Below are positions 23,513 through 35,770 of a DNA stretch of 64,000 nucleotides, one piece after another. The position numbers and the translations under genes are program-made. The DNA is from Cryptomeria japonica (Eukaryota > Streptophyta > Pinopsida > Cupressales > Cupressaceae): positions 309,235,164 to 309,299,163 of the forward strand of contig NC_081414.1 of the NCBI RefSeq assembly GCF_030272615.1. Reading direction: 5' to 3'. The notes below the pieces were generated by a model, which worked only from the letters and a program-made list of their open reading frames with translations, was not told the origin of the DNA and ran no database searches. How positions within the stretch are numbered: position 1 is the stretch's first letter; each line of letters opens with the position of its first letter.

Positions 23513-24689
23513 ATTACAATAATGAATAATTACAACTACAAGTTGAGTACCTTGTTACAAATGATGTTTTGTAACCGTTGTGTTTTCCACACCTAAAACT
23601 GAATCTAGTCTTTTCTCCTTATAGGCTTTGTCTTTTTCTTTCTTCTCTTTGCAATATCTCTCTACACTCTATCTTGTCTTTTCACTAACTCTTTTGATCT
23701 TTGCAATAGCTCTCTTCTTTTTGCACGTCTCTTACTCTACTTCACATGGTGTGAAATATGCATTTTGTTTCATACACTTTTATTTCTTGCTCCACTTTCA
23801 TCTGCAACAACTCAATTCACTTTGTCTTGTCTTTGCACCAGCTCTTCGAATCTTCGCTTTGATCAAATCTCTTCTCTCTGACTCATTCTCTTTTATTCTC
23901 TATACACTTTGTGTACAACCCTTTGTGTTTTCTACACTATGATCTCTATACTCTACACTCTGATCTTTTATCCTTCACTTAAGTCTCTTTCTCTCTTTGT
24001 TCTCAGGTCTCTGCTTTCTGCTTCACTTGATGTGAATTACATGGAGTGATGTCTACACATACTCTCTCTATTCTTCACACTCTGATCTCATTTCCAAATT
24101 CATTAACACTCCTTACAAAAACATTTCTCTTTGCCGACATCTATCATATTTTAATACTTTTTATTCACCTCCATAAGGTTGGCTCAAAGATAGATCATCA
24201 TAGATCAACAAGAAATAGTTTGCATTGATTTTACAAAACATGATCTGCACAATTTCCTAGGCTACATTAGAATCATTCATACAGTCTATTTATACTTTGA
24301 TCTTATCATCTCTCAATCTGTATTTTGATAAAAATGAATCAACCAGTTGTCAAATCAAGTCCCAAGACATTATGTTAATGTGCCAGCCTAAGATTTCCAA
24401 AATCTGGACCATTTCTAAGTTGACATTGTGGACCATCTTTGTGTCAGTATTATGACCTGCTTCTATGTCAGTATTTGGTGTAATACACATCGCTTTCTCA
24501 ACCGCTCAACCAGCACCTGTGAGATGGCAAGACTATGCACCTTCTTCCTCCTTATTATCCTGTGAGATAATATATCTTCGGACTTTCTTACTACGGGCTG
24601 ACGGGGTGTTGTGCAAAACACGTTGTTTGACCTACTACGCAAGAAATATCATTTTTTCCAATACATCTCATGTGTCATAGCGAAAAGAT

Positions 24690-24985
24690 TTATATCACTA
24701 TAACACCAAGGGTCGGCAAGAAACAAATTGAGTTTTTCCAAAAAACAAAGTCACGTCAAAAAAGGAATGTCTGTGTGACCCAAGGGTGTCGAGGAGACTT
24801 GTTGGATCTCTCACCAAAATACAAAGTCACACCAAAATGCAAGGGTGATAAACACGATGTGATTTTCAATTACTGTTACACGTTATATCGGTGTGACTCA
24901 AGGGTGTCGAGGAAACTTGTTGGATCTCTCGTCGAAATAAAAAGTCACAACGAAATGCTTTATTACTGTGGTGCAAAACACATTG
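24690..24985. repeat. Degenerate tandem repeat, period near 118 bp
   Basis: GTGTGACCCAAGGGTGTCGAG at 24773 recurs as GTGTGACTCAAGGGTGTCGAG at 24891, each followed by ACTTGTTGGATCTCTC and then AAAGTCACA. A partial, more diverged unit precedes them (ACACCAAGGGTCGGCAAG, then AAAGTCACGTC) from about 24700. It lies within the minus-strand LTR. Confidence 0.7.
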
Positions 24986-25598
24986 GGTTTACCACAATAC
25001 ATTTTTAGAAGCTTTATTTTCATGACTCAATTGATCTTCAAGGCAACCAAGACATCTTGTCGAAATAAAATCTCTCATCAATAAACTTAGGCACCATGTT
25101 GCATGTAGATAACACGATGGGATTTTTGCACTGCAACAATACATTTTCTGAGTCAATCCAATTTTCCCATTGCCTTCATAGTTCTATTGTATTTGTCCCT
25201 TTATCCAATTGCAATTCCAAATAGCTGACCTCATTGTCTTCTTTATTTTTTAGTGGCTTTTGACTACATGCGCATTCCATACTCATTCAACTTGCTTATA
25301 TACAATAAGTTCTTCTCAGCTCTGACAACATGAATTAATTTGCACATGAATTAATCTTCTCCTCATCAACACCACAGCAACACACCTTTAGCCAATCTGA
25401 TCTTCCTTATCCAGCATCTTTATCCAATCTTATATCCACACTTGAGCACTCACAATTTCTTAAATTTGCCAATCTAAGACCACACCATCTCAACCAAACC
25501 TAATCTTCATCTAGGGTATTCATCATGTTGCATCTCTATCTAGTGGATCTCTCTGCATCTTCTCAACTGTTGACATCAATGATAATCTAATGTCAACA

Positions 25599-28178
25599 TT
25601 TAATATTTTAAATTTCTTTAAGGCAAAGATCCCTACCATTGCCAAATTAATACACTCACTTCTCCACCAACAAATGACACCTCCAATGTCAGTTCTAGTT
25701 CCACCCAACCTGAGATCAAGGTCAAAATCATTTACAATACATGTAGATAATACACCCTTCAAAATGCATTTTATGTGTCACGTCTCCCTCCTTCTCCTAA
25801 GTCCTATGGCAGACCCAAACAAATTGAGATTCAAAAAAAGCCTACCATATAATGTAAGAATACAACATTCCAGCAATGGGCCCCACTTGATAAGGAAAGT
25901 ATTGAAACTAATGTCACCTCCTGGCTCTATAGAGAAGACAATGAAGCACCTGCAGACATCCCCAAAGATATGTATCCAAAATCATCTACTATAGTAGAAA
26001 ATATGGGCTATAAAGGACATGGTCAAGGACCTAAAGAGAAAGGAAGGAAAGTACCCAATTTTCCCACCTCATACAAGCATAACAAGGGCTTGGGTTACTC
26101 CCTAGTACCTAAAGTTACCATCGTTGGTGCTCCAATAGCTCCTCCTTCTGATGTTGAGGACTCCAACAAAGAGGAATTCTATGAAGCACCCTTCAAATAC
26201 CTTGATGACCTTTTTAACAATGCCTAAATATACACTATCATTCCTTCCACTCCATCTGACCTCCCACTTGTATAACCTAAACTTATTGTTTGGGACCAAT
26301 AAGGGCCACTGGCTCTTGACATCTATGCTAATGATAATTCCCTCTTATCACTTTTCAACATGTGCAACCTTGAAGATCGCATGAATGTCAATGGAATTCA
26401 ACTCAATGGGGAGGCATACTTTGGTAGTCAAGTCAACTCCCTTAGTTACAAAAGTGAAAATAAAAATCAAAAGTCACCTGGTGAAAACCTCAATGAGGTG
26501 GCATCGTCGATCGGACATGAAAAAAGTAAAAAGAAAGGATGTATCCACTAGTGAAAACCTGGATCAAGTGCTAGAGGATGAGGGAATTGACTTGCCTACC
26601 ATGGTTCCTCCATTCCACAAGAGATCTTCACTACTAATGGAAGAGACTGAGACTATCGACATGGGTATAGAAAAATACCCAAAGAGTGTGTTTGTTTTTG
26701 TCTCTCACTGACCAAGAAAAGAATAATATTATGAACTTTCTCAAGGAAACACAAGTTAACTTCGCCTGGTCATATGCTGGCATGTCAGGCCTAGATCCAA
26801 AATTAGTGGTGCATCACCTTGTAGTACATCCTAATGCAAAACTTGCCAAGAAAAAACTTTGAAAGATGCATCCTCAGATTGCTTTTTTGGTCAAAGTAGA
26901 GATATAAAAGATGCTAGGCATTGGATTCATCCAACCCATTGACTATATAGAAGGGGTTTCAAACATAGTACCTATTAGAAAACCTACTGAGGGCATACAC
27001 ATCTCCACTAACTAGAGATCTTAACAAATCCCACCCAAAGAATTACTTTCCTCTTCCAAATATCGACATGATAGTTGATCTCATAGCAAGACATGAGATG
27101 CTCTCCTTATTGGATGGCTTTTCAGGATATAATCAAATCAGATCATTTTTAAAAATTAAATCAAGACAACTTTCAATACTCCATGGGGAACCTTTTTCTA
27201 TCAAGTTTTGTGCTTTAGACTAAATAACGTTAAAGCCACTTACCAATGCGTAATGACCACAATCTTTCATGATTTTCTCCATGACATCAGGGAAGACTAT
27301 GTAGATGACATATTAGGAAAATTAAAGACATGAAAAGGTCACATCACCATCTTGACAAAAAACTTCAAACAACTGGAAAAGTATAAGTTAAGGGTTAATC
27401 CTAAGAAATGTGTGTCTGGGGCTAATTCCAAAAAACTCCTTCGTTACATTGTATCATGAAGAGGAATTGAAGTAGATCTAGCTAAGGTAAAAGCTATCAT
27501 GGACATGCCACCAACAAAGAATCTCAAACATCTTTGTAGCCTCCAATGAAAGATCCAGTCCATCTGTAGATTAATTGCTCAGCTTGCAGACAAATGCCAT
27601 CTCTTCGCTCATCTTTTCTGAAATAATACTAAGTTTCAACAGGATTGTTTGTGTCAAAAGGAATTTGACAAACTCAAAGAATACTTAGCCTCTCCATAAA
27701 TATTGATGCCTCCTATTCCTGGACAACCCCTTCTCATGTATATTTCAGCTACATCAGTGGCCCTAGGGGCATTACTAGCACAAGTTGATGAATAAGGGAA
27801 AGAGCATAAAATATATTACATAAGACATACACTATTAAGATATGAGCTTAACTATACCCCTATCAGATGATAATGTCTTGTTGTGGTTTTCAACACTCAG
27901 AAGCTCTGCCACTACATGCTTAATCACAAGACTAATCTCGTCGCAAATATTGATCCTCTCAAGTACCTACTTTGAAAAGTTATTCTTACAGGAAGAACTG
28001 CTAAATGGGTTATGTTGTTAGTTTGACATTGAAGTTTGACATTGAGTATGTAGATCATAAAGAAATAAAAGAACAAGTCATCACTAATTAGTTGGCAAAT
28101 GCCCCTCTACAAGGAGAACACCCCTTGATCACAAATTTCCTAGATGATTCCATCGTGACAATCACACAACCTACTAAG
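25599..28178 (+). pseudogene. Tat-type RT and first RNase H region
   Basis: Between protease and RT the linker has NMGYKGHGQGPKEKGR and HNKGLGYS, the G-patch-like stretch common in this position. RT words include LVVHPNAKLAKKKL, IGFIQPIDYIEGVSNIVPI, NTPWGTFFYQVLCF and REDYVDDILGK (about 27295), where the two catalytic Asp are kept. The RT thumb and RNase H follow: VNPKKCVSGA, KVKAIMDMPP, YISATSVALGALLAQVDE. The coding stretch stops at QPTK, where an LTR is inserted with duplication CTAAG (28174-28178). It contains many stops, several at expected Gln positions. Confidence 0.75.
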
Positions 28179-29485
28179 TGTTGGAAGTATGTTGCAAATA
28201 TGTCCTTGAGAGATATTTGAGAGATGTGTTGTCATTCATGTCAACATATTTCCCTTTCTATGGTAGTGATGCAGTGTATTTCAGTGAGTTAGCATGTTCG
28301 ATATGATGAAGATCAAAGTTTGCAGATTAAGGGGTTTGTGGAGGGTTGTTTATAGTTGATTCTATGCAATTTTAGGAGGTTCGCATTAATATTTGATTGA
28401 GTTATAGGTATCTAAGTTGTGACTAGTTTTTCAGTTGTTTAGTGATGACAGAGTGTCAGTATATTGATCTACATTGCTCTGCATTGTTATATTTTAATAT
28501 GTGGATTTTGATATATATTTGGTATATTGATGTGTGTCCTCAATTCAAGTGGTTCATGGTTTGGAGCTCCGCAAGTGATTTTTCAAGGTTGACAGTCATT
28601 GCAGTTAGTGTTCCTGAGGTTCGGTATAAAGGTGTTGGTGATTCTAGTAATTTGTGTTGATGTGAATGTTGTTATGGTAATTCATGGTGCTTGTGAATGT
28701 TTATAGATCATGTGCCTTTTGTGTTGGTGGTCCACATTGATCGTTGATCTTGTAATTGATGTTTTTCTCTGGTGCGTTAGTGGTCTTCATGTTTTTGGCC
28801 AACCGGATGCTTGCAGCATGTTGCGGATGATTGAGGTGTAATTTTTGGACATATAACATGTTCAAAGTGAAAGATTTGGGTTTGTGCTATGTATTTACTG
28901 ACATTGCTTTCTCCACATGATAGATTGTGTTGAGTATGATTATATTTTTATAATTAGGTGATGAGAGTTTAGCAAACCTTCTTGATTTCTTCAAGGTTGA
29001 TGTCATGTATAAATAATTATAACATCTTTGTATTTGAGTATGTTGTGGATGAGAGTGAGTGTGTATGTGCACTGAATGTATATATCTTTTGAAGGCAGGG
29101 AAGAAGTGTGAAGAAGAAATTTGTTTTCTGCTTCAATGGGACTGAACCAGGCATTAAGGAGATGATATTTCTCAATTCATGATTTTCGAATGTAATCTGA
29201 TATTATTTGTAAAGGCAGTGAGCCTTCTTCTTTTTGTTTTGATCAGTGAGCTCTAGGAAGTATTCCTAAATTCATGTGCAATCCCCATTGTAATACTTCT
29301 AACAGAGTATACCTATTTTGTGGGTTCATCCCCACCGTGAATTTTCCCTTGACCAGGTTTCCCATGTAAAAATCTTGTTGTTATGTGTGTTCATGATGTA
29401 TTGTTTATCTATGCTTTTATGTTTAATTATTAGATCTTAGAATAAGTTTAAATTGTGTGAGTTTTTGTCACAACGGATTCACCCC
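28179..29485 (+). repeat. LTR inserted in Tat, left part
   Basis: Starts TGTTGGAAGTATGTTGC right after CTAAG, carries GTTGTCATTCATGTCAAC as the other LTRs do, and reaches GATTCACCCC at 29485, where the chromovirus is inserted. The remainder (37368-37416) ends CTCTCAGTTATCTACCC, TATTCA, then a PBS-like tail. Confidence 0.75.
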
Positions 29486-31099
29486 TGATGTAGAGGGAAT
29501 TTACTCTTCACCTATTTGTGGCTACCTTATCTAAGTATCTCCTCCAAGCTACACTAGAACCATCCAATGATTCTATACCTCACACCCTCCAAGGTTCTAC
29601 AAAAATTACCCTCTCTGACCTTCCCAAGGTCCTTAGGTTAGGATAATCACTTGTTGTTTTGTGAGCTTCATCCTCTTGCTTACGAGACCTTGTTTACTAA
29701 CTCCCTTTCACACTCAACCTGAGAGGTCAACCCCTCTACCACAGGATATTCTTTCCCCACATTACTCACATAAAAATGGGTGATTTTGTATGGATTCCTA
29801 GCCCTAATCCTTCCTCAATAACATTGACATTTACCAATTCCAAGTATTATAAACAAACTGTACTTTTAGGCCTAATAGGAGACCTAATTCTAGTAGCCCT
29901 GTCAGCTAGGTATTTTGCATTTATCTGCTAAACTTCCTTAACAACCCTAGGAACTATTTTACATTATAGACACCCTTTTGGGGTTTACATACAATATCTC
30001 AAAATAGGAGGTGGGTTCTGACATTAACGTATCTAAGCCTTATAGGGCTAATTAGGCCTAATTACCCCTTCCTAGGCCTAAAAAGTAGGAATTTGCTCAA
30101 ACACCTTCACCAATCCTACTGCCTGAGTGAATTGATGTTAGTTTTGGGTCTATACTTCCATGAGGATTTCCAATCCAACCATTCTTCACCTCCATCCACC
30201 GGATTGACCCAATTAGGGTCTGTTATCCATGATTCCTAATGCTTGCCAACTCAACGTGCCAAGCCTAGGGTATGGTGGAAAATATATAGTTTAGCTTCCC
30301 ATGTCTCAAAACCAAAAGGAAAACATATAATACATTGCAACCTAAAATTCCACAAGGTTTCAGAGAGGATATCCACCATGGAATGTTAGGTTGAAGCTAT
30401 TTTGCTCTCAAAACCCTGGTTTTTAGGACTCTTGAACCCGCCTGTAACAACAACAACATTATTTACAAACTACAACACTTCAAGACTCCAAACCAAAAAC
30501 AAAATGAAGGTAAGATGCCAGTCTATCAATCCATGTCCCTGCTTTAGAAGTATCAATCTATATAGGTCGTACAAACTTGCAAAGAACGGGCAATAACTCG
30601 GAAGAACACACCAAATGGAAAACCAAACTTGTCTATTTGATTTTGATCTTAAACAATTGATTATCATCGGTCTTTCCAAGCCTTATACTGGCCTTGGAGT
30701 AGTTAGATATTCTCAACCAATTGTGTCAACCAACTAGCTGTTGGTGTATGAAAATGTTGCAAAGTTGCTAAGAGCAACTTTTGCAATTTGTTCCATTGGT
30801 GAGCAAATTTGCTCAAACCCAAACTTGGCCACCTTCAAATGACTCATATGACCTCAACAACCTCAAAAAAACACCAACCAACCTACATTGACCCAAAAAA
30901 AACAACTTATCCTAACAAGTGCTCTGCTTGGCACCCTTGAGAGCTCACATGCCAACATTGGCCAAACAAAGACTCTTAGGGACCTTACAATCATTTGAGC
31001 ACACACTCAATTTCCTCTAGGCCTTATTACAAAGCTAAAAATAGGATTCCAACATACTAGAAACAAACTCAATAAAAATTACTAAGTGCCTCTACACCA
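29486..31099 (-). repeat. 3' LTR of chromovirus
   Basis: Matches 35771-37362 along its length (for example TCCTCCAAGCTACACTAGAA in both). On the minus strand it starts TGGTGTAGAGGCACTTAG and ends CCCTCTACATCA. Length is about 1.6 kb. Confidence 0.87.
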
Positions 31100-31109
31100 T
31101 ACTCACGGG

Positions 31110-34100
31110 GTAGGAAAGACTCAAGTTCCTTAAGTGGATAGGGCTTGAACAGTGGTTCCATGTTGTAGTATATCTCCTTCCGACATCCATGTAGCTTCAG
31201 ATTCAGGGAGACCTATCCATTTAACCAGGTAGTCTCTATAGACTCATTTCCTAGTCCTTTTGACAATCTTGGAATCTAGAATGGAATCCAATGTCACTGG
31301 TTGGCTTGGAGGTAGGTCTTGTATCTAATCTACATCTTGAGTAGTAGTAGGATCTTCTTGGTTTGCAGCTGACTAAGTTCCTTTATACTGGAACAAATCA
31401 CATACATTAAATATTAGTGATATACCCAATTTTGGTGGTAGTTCCACCTCATAGGCATTGTTGCCATATTTATGCACAACCTTAAGAGGTCCAATCTTCT
31501 TCATGCATAGTTTGCTAGGCTTCCCCTTAAGGAGTCTCTCCTTTCTTAGATAGGCCATAACCAGATCACCTACCTTGTAGTGTACTTCTCTCTTTGTTTT
31601 GTTTGCTTGTATCTTGTATTTCTCATTGTTCTACTGCAATGTTTTCTTGACTTGTTCATGTATCTCCTTCATATTCACTGCAAAGTTTTCACCTTGATCG
31701 CTCATATGGTCCATGGAACTGAGATCCTTGAGTTCTAAGATACCCCTTGGATGACATCCATATATAATCTCAAATGGACTTTTTCCTATGCTCCTATTGA
31801 TAGAGTCATTGTAGGCATACTCTGCTTGCCCCAATACTAGATCCCAAGATTTACCATGTTGTTTGGTGAGACATCTCAGTAAATTACCCAAGGACCTATT
31901 AACTACCTCAATTTGACAATCAGATTGTGGATGGTATGCAGATGAAAAAGAAAGGTTGGTACCAAGTTTCTTCCACAAATTTCGTCAAAAGTGGCTCACA
32001 AATTTTGTCTCTATCACTCACTATATTAGGAGGCAAACCATGCATCCTTACAATCTCTTTGAAAAACAACCCTGTTGTGTAGGAGGCATCATTAGAGCAT
32101 TTAAAAGGCACAAAGTGTTCCATCTTGATGAATCTGTCCACTATGGCATAGACAATGTCATATCCTCTTGGAGTTCTAGATAAACCACGGACAAAGTCCA
32201 TACTCACACACTCCCATGGCCTTGTTGGTATGGCAAGAGGCTAATATAACCCTACATTGTTGGAGGTACCCTTAGCCCTCTTACAAATAGCACATTTCTC
32301 CATAAACTTCCTAACATATGACTGTAGTTTAGGCCACTAGTAGAACATGCCAACCTGCTCTAAGGTCTTGTCAAGACCAAAATATCCACGTAGACTGCCT
32401 TGATGCTTCTCCTTGATGATATTGTCTCTCATAGAGCACTGTGGTATCCAAAGTAGGTGTCCTTTAAACAATAAGCCTTCCTGCAACATAAAATCAAAAT
32501 AGGCAACATGACAAGCATTAGAAAACTTTGAGCAAACATCATATGCTTCACCAAAATCTTTGTCACCTTGATAGAGATCTATGAGGTCATTTAACCCCAC
32601 ACTTTGTAGTTGCACCTCTTGGATGGTGAGAACCCTTCTACTTAAGGCATCTGCTACCTTATTTGTGACTCCTTTCTTGTGTTTGATGGAAAAGGTGTAG
32701 GCTTGCAAATACTCAACCCACTTGAGGTGTCTTTGATTTAATTTCTCCTAGCCATTCAAAAAACTAAGTGCATGATTATCAGTGTAGACTATGAACTCTT
32801 TAGGTAACAGATAATGTTGCCACTTCTTGACTGCTTGAACCATGGCATATAGCTCTAGATCATAGGTAGAATACTTTTGGTTTTCTTCATTGAGCTTCTC
32901 ATAGAAGAATGCAACCGGGTGACCTTCTTGGCTCAAGACAGCCCCTATAGCCAACTTGCTAGCATCACACTCCACTATGAAGAGATTATTGAAATCAAGG
33001 AGCCTAAGGTAAGGGAGTTTTGCTACCTTTTGTTTTAACAACTCAAACCCCTTGTCTGTTGCACCAGTCCACTTAAACTGACATTTTATCCCACCTTTGA
33101 TGGTGTTCAAGATAGGTGCACACACATGGATAAAACCTCTAATTAATTTCCTATAGAAAGAAGCCAAACCATGGAAACTTCTTACATCTCCTACTGACTT
33201 AGGAGTAGGCCAATTCACTATTGCTTCCACTTTTGATGGATCCATTTTTAAACAACCTTGAGAAACTACAAAACCAAGATACACCAATTCATTTTTGAAA
33301 AACTCACATTTATCCAAGTTGATCAACTTTTCTTGATGAAGCTTCCTCAAAACTTGATTCAAGTGTTTGATATGCTCCTCCTTTGACCTGCTAAAAATTG
33401 GAATGTAATCAAGATAAACAATGACAAACTTACCAATGAACTCTGCACGAACTTCATTCATGAGTCTCATGAAAGTACTAGGTGCATTTGTGAGCCCAAA
33501 GGGCATCACCAACCATTCATAGAGCCCTTCATTTGTTTTAAAGGTTGTCTTCCATTCATCACCAGCTCTAATCATAATTTGATGATAACTTAATTTCAAA
33601 TCCACCTTAGAAAAGTAACAAGCTCCACCTAGGTAGTCCATTAGATCCTCAATCCTTCGCATTGGGAACTGGTGCCTAATTGTGATTTTGTTTATGGCCC
33701 TTGAATTAGTGCACATTCTCCACTTTCCATCTTTCTTAGTTTCCAAAATAGTAGGCAGTGCACATGGACTTAAACTCTTCTTAATCAACCCTTTATCTAG
33801 TAATTCCTGCACTTGCTTTTCTATTTCCTCATTTTGAGTAGGTGTCATTTTATAAGTAGCTTTGTTTGGCAAAGTTGAATTGGGTATGAGGTATATCTAA
33901 TGGTTAACATCTCTCATAGGGGGTAAGGCATCTGGTATCTCATTGACAACTATTTCTTTGTACTGGTCTATCAAGGTCTGCACCTCTTGAGGTATCACCG
34001 GTTTGGTTTCAGTCTTTGTCTCTTCTTTGGATTTCACTATGACAGCACATCGTTGATTCCCTTCATGCTTCAACAATTTCAAGAATTCTTTCCCCCCAAG

Positions 34101-35729
34101 CAACATAACACTTGATCCAATATGTCTTTCTTTACCCTGATCAATCAAGGGATCCTTTTGAAACTTTCTACCCTCCTTGGTGATAACATAGGAATTCTTC
34201 TCCCCATCATGTATGGCTTTGACATCACATTGCCAAGGGCATCCCAACAACAAGTGACATGCATCCATGGGCAATATGTCACATAACACACTATCCTTGT
34301 AATCTCCTATTTCAAAATCCACCCAAGTTTGCTCATCTACAAGCACATGTTGACCCTTACTCAACCAAGATACCTTATAGGGGGTGGTATGTGGAAACCT
34401 TTTCAATTTTAGTGTGTCTACCATCTCAACCGCTACAATGTTCTCAGTAGACCTTGAATCCACTATAACTTTACAAATCTTACCATGAGATCTGCAAGTG
34501 TTTTTGAAAAGTGTTTTCCTTTGTGTAGGTTCTTTGGACTGTGGTACCTTCAACAAGGTCCTTCTTAGCATCTGATTCTCTCCATCTAGGATTGGTCCTG
34601 CCTTGCTGATTGGTGAGGTAACACTTTGAAAATCTTTTTCTTGCACCAATTGAGTTCTATTGTCTCCCATGTGAGAGCTTGAAGAAGTCTTTTTAGGACA
34701 CCGATTCATGGTATGCCCCACTTGATGACAGTGGTAGCATTTGCCAGTGAAGACTATGGTTCCTCTTCCCGAATTGTCAAATCTACCTCTATAGTTATTT
34801 CTCCCTCTAGAGTTGCCTCTAAATTGTCCTCCTTTGTTAATATTATCACCACAATTCTCTGATTGATTGCCTTCTTCATTCTTGATGGGATTAGAGCCCC
34901 TTCCAAAGGTTCCTCTTCCTCTGAATCCTCTATCACCTCTGCCCTTTTGGTTATGTTGACCTTTCCTTTTGATCTTATCCTCTTCTCTCAAGGCTAACTG
35001 AACGTATTTATGGATTGTGTCAGGTGTTATCATGTTGATCTCATCTTGAATGTTTTGTCTAAGGCCATTTAAGTACCTTGCAACCTTCTTCACGTCTTCC
35101 TCTTGCTTCCTATCCCTTAAGGTAAGTTTTTTGAACTCATCTATGTAGGTATTCACATCCATTTCTCTTTGTTTCAAAATCTGCAACTTCTTGTGCATCT
35201 GAACCTCATAATCTATAGGTAGGAATTGAGTTTTAATCCTAATCTTCATTCTCTCCCAAGAGATGATCTTCTTCCTCCCTGTTTGTTCATTTTCCTCTTG
35301 CTTCATGTTCCACCATACTAGGGTTGATCCCTTCAATCTTAACTTGGCCAAATTGACCCTCTTTTCTTCTACAACTTCTCTGTATTCAAAATGAGTGTTC
35401 AAGGCTTCTATCCAATCTAATAACTCTTCTCCATTTAGGATTCTATTGTAGATAGGTAAACTTTCTATGTTGTCTTTATTGAGTGCCTTGAGGGCATCCA
35501 AGAATATATTTTGATCTTTGTCCAACTCCTTTTATGTTATCACTCCTATCACATCTGCATCTTCATCATCAATTTCATCACCCCATTTAGTGACTTTGCC
35601 CTTTCCTTTCTTGGTTTCTTGCTCCCGGGCTTCAATAAGAATGTCTTGGACCAACTTCCTGATGGCCTCTTGGCTCATTTCCTTTGGTGGCATGCTACTA
35701 GCTTCTAACTCTACCTCTGGGTCTGACAT
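31110..35729 (-). pseudogene. Chromovirus gag-pol polyprotein
   Basis: Starts at the minus-strand ATG at 35729 (MSDPEVELEASSMPPKEM). Gag core: LKGSTLVWWNMKQEEN and YLNGLRQNIQDEI; zinc knuckle CYHCHQVGHTMNRC (about 34.7 kb); protease VIVDSRSTENIV (about 34.45 kb), where the family has DSG. RT: KWRMCTNSRAINKITI, FSKVDLKLSYHQIMI, VMPFGLTNAPSTFM and YLDYIPIF (33405-33416), with Tyr for the second catalytic Asp. RNase H: VECDASKLAIGAVLSQ. Integrase: CAICKRAKGTS, SMDFVRGL, PPNIVSDRD and SAYHPQSDCQIEVVNR, with a frameshift at about 31.95 kb. Chromodomain at about 31310-31165: DYLVKWIGLPESEATW. Stops follow VIT, DVNH, FLNG, FY, GLY, TLQ, TRK and YKGT; most are TAG where Gln is expected. Not translatable whole. 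Confidence 0.88.
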
Positions 35730-35751
35730 ACACCACTTTGTTCAATCAATT

Positions 35752-35764
35752 GGGTCTGATACCA
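35752..35764 (-). other. Primer-binding site, chromovirus
   Basis: Minus-strand TGGTATCAGACCC is next to the 5' LTR at 35771 and close to the initiator tRNA-Met complement TGGTATCAGAGCC. Confidence 0.78.
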
Positions 35765-35770
35765 ATCTGA

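Larger units (their letters stand above)
23109..25598 (-). repeat. Solo-type LTR inserted in Tat, minus strand
   Basis: On the minus strand it starts TGTTGACATTAGATTATCATTG (25598 leftward, only part given) and ends with a C tract, CTCTCAGTGG and TTCCTTCA at 23109. Flanks TTCAG (23104-23108) and TTTAA (25599-25603) differ by two transitions and probably derive from one 5-bp duplication; joining across the insertion restores the Tat frame (PFQ then YFK). About 2.5 kb is long for this LTR type, and internal tandem repeats at 23.4 kb and 24.7-25.0 kb explain part of that. No coding region or PBS is visible. Confidence 0.65.

Noticed and set aside
23327-23596. Open frames with repeated GLVP-type words
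   Set aside because: They translate the short tandem repeat at 23370-23512 inside an LTR and are not a repeat protein.
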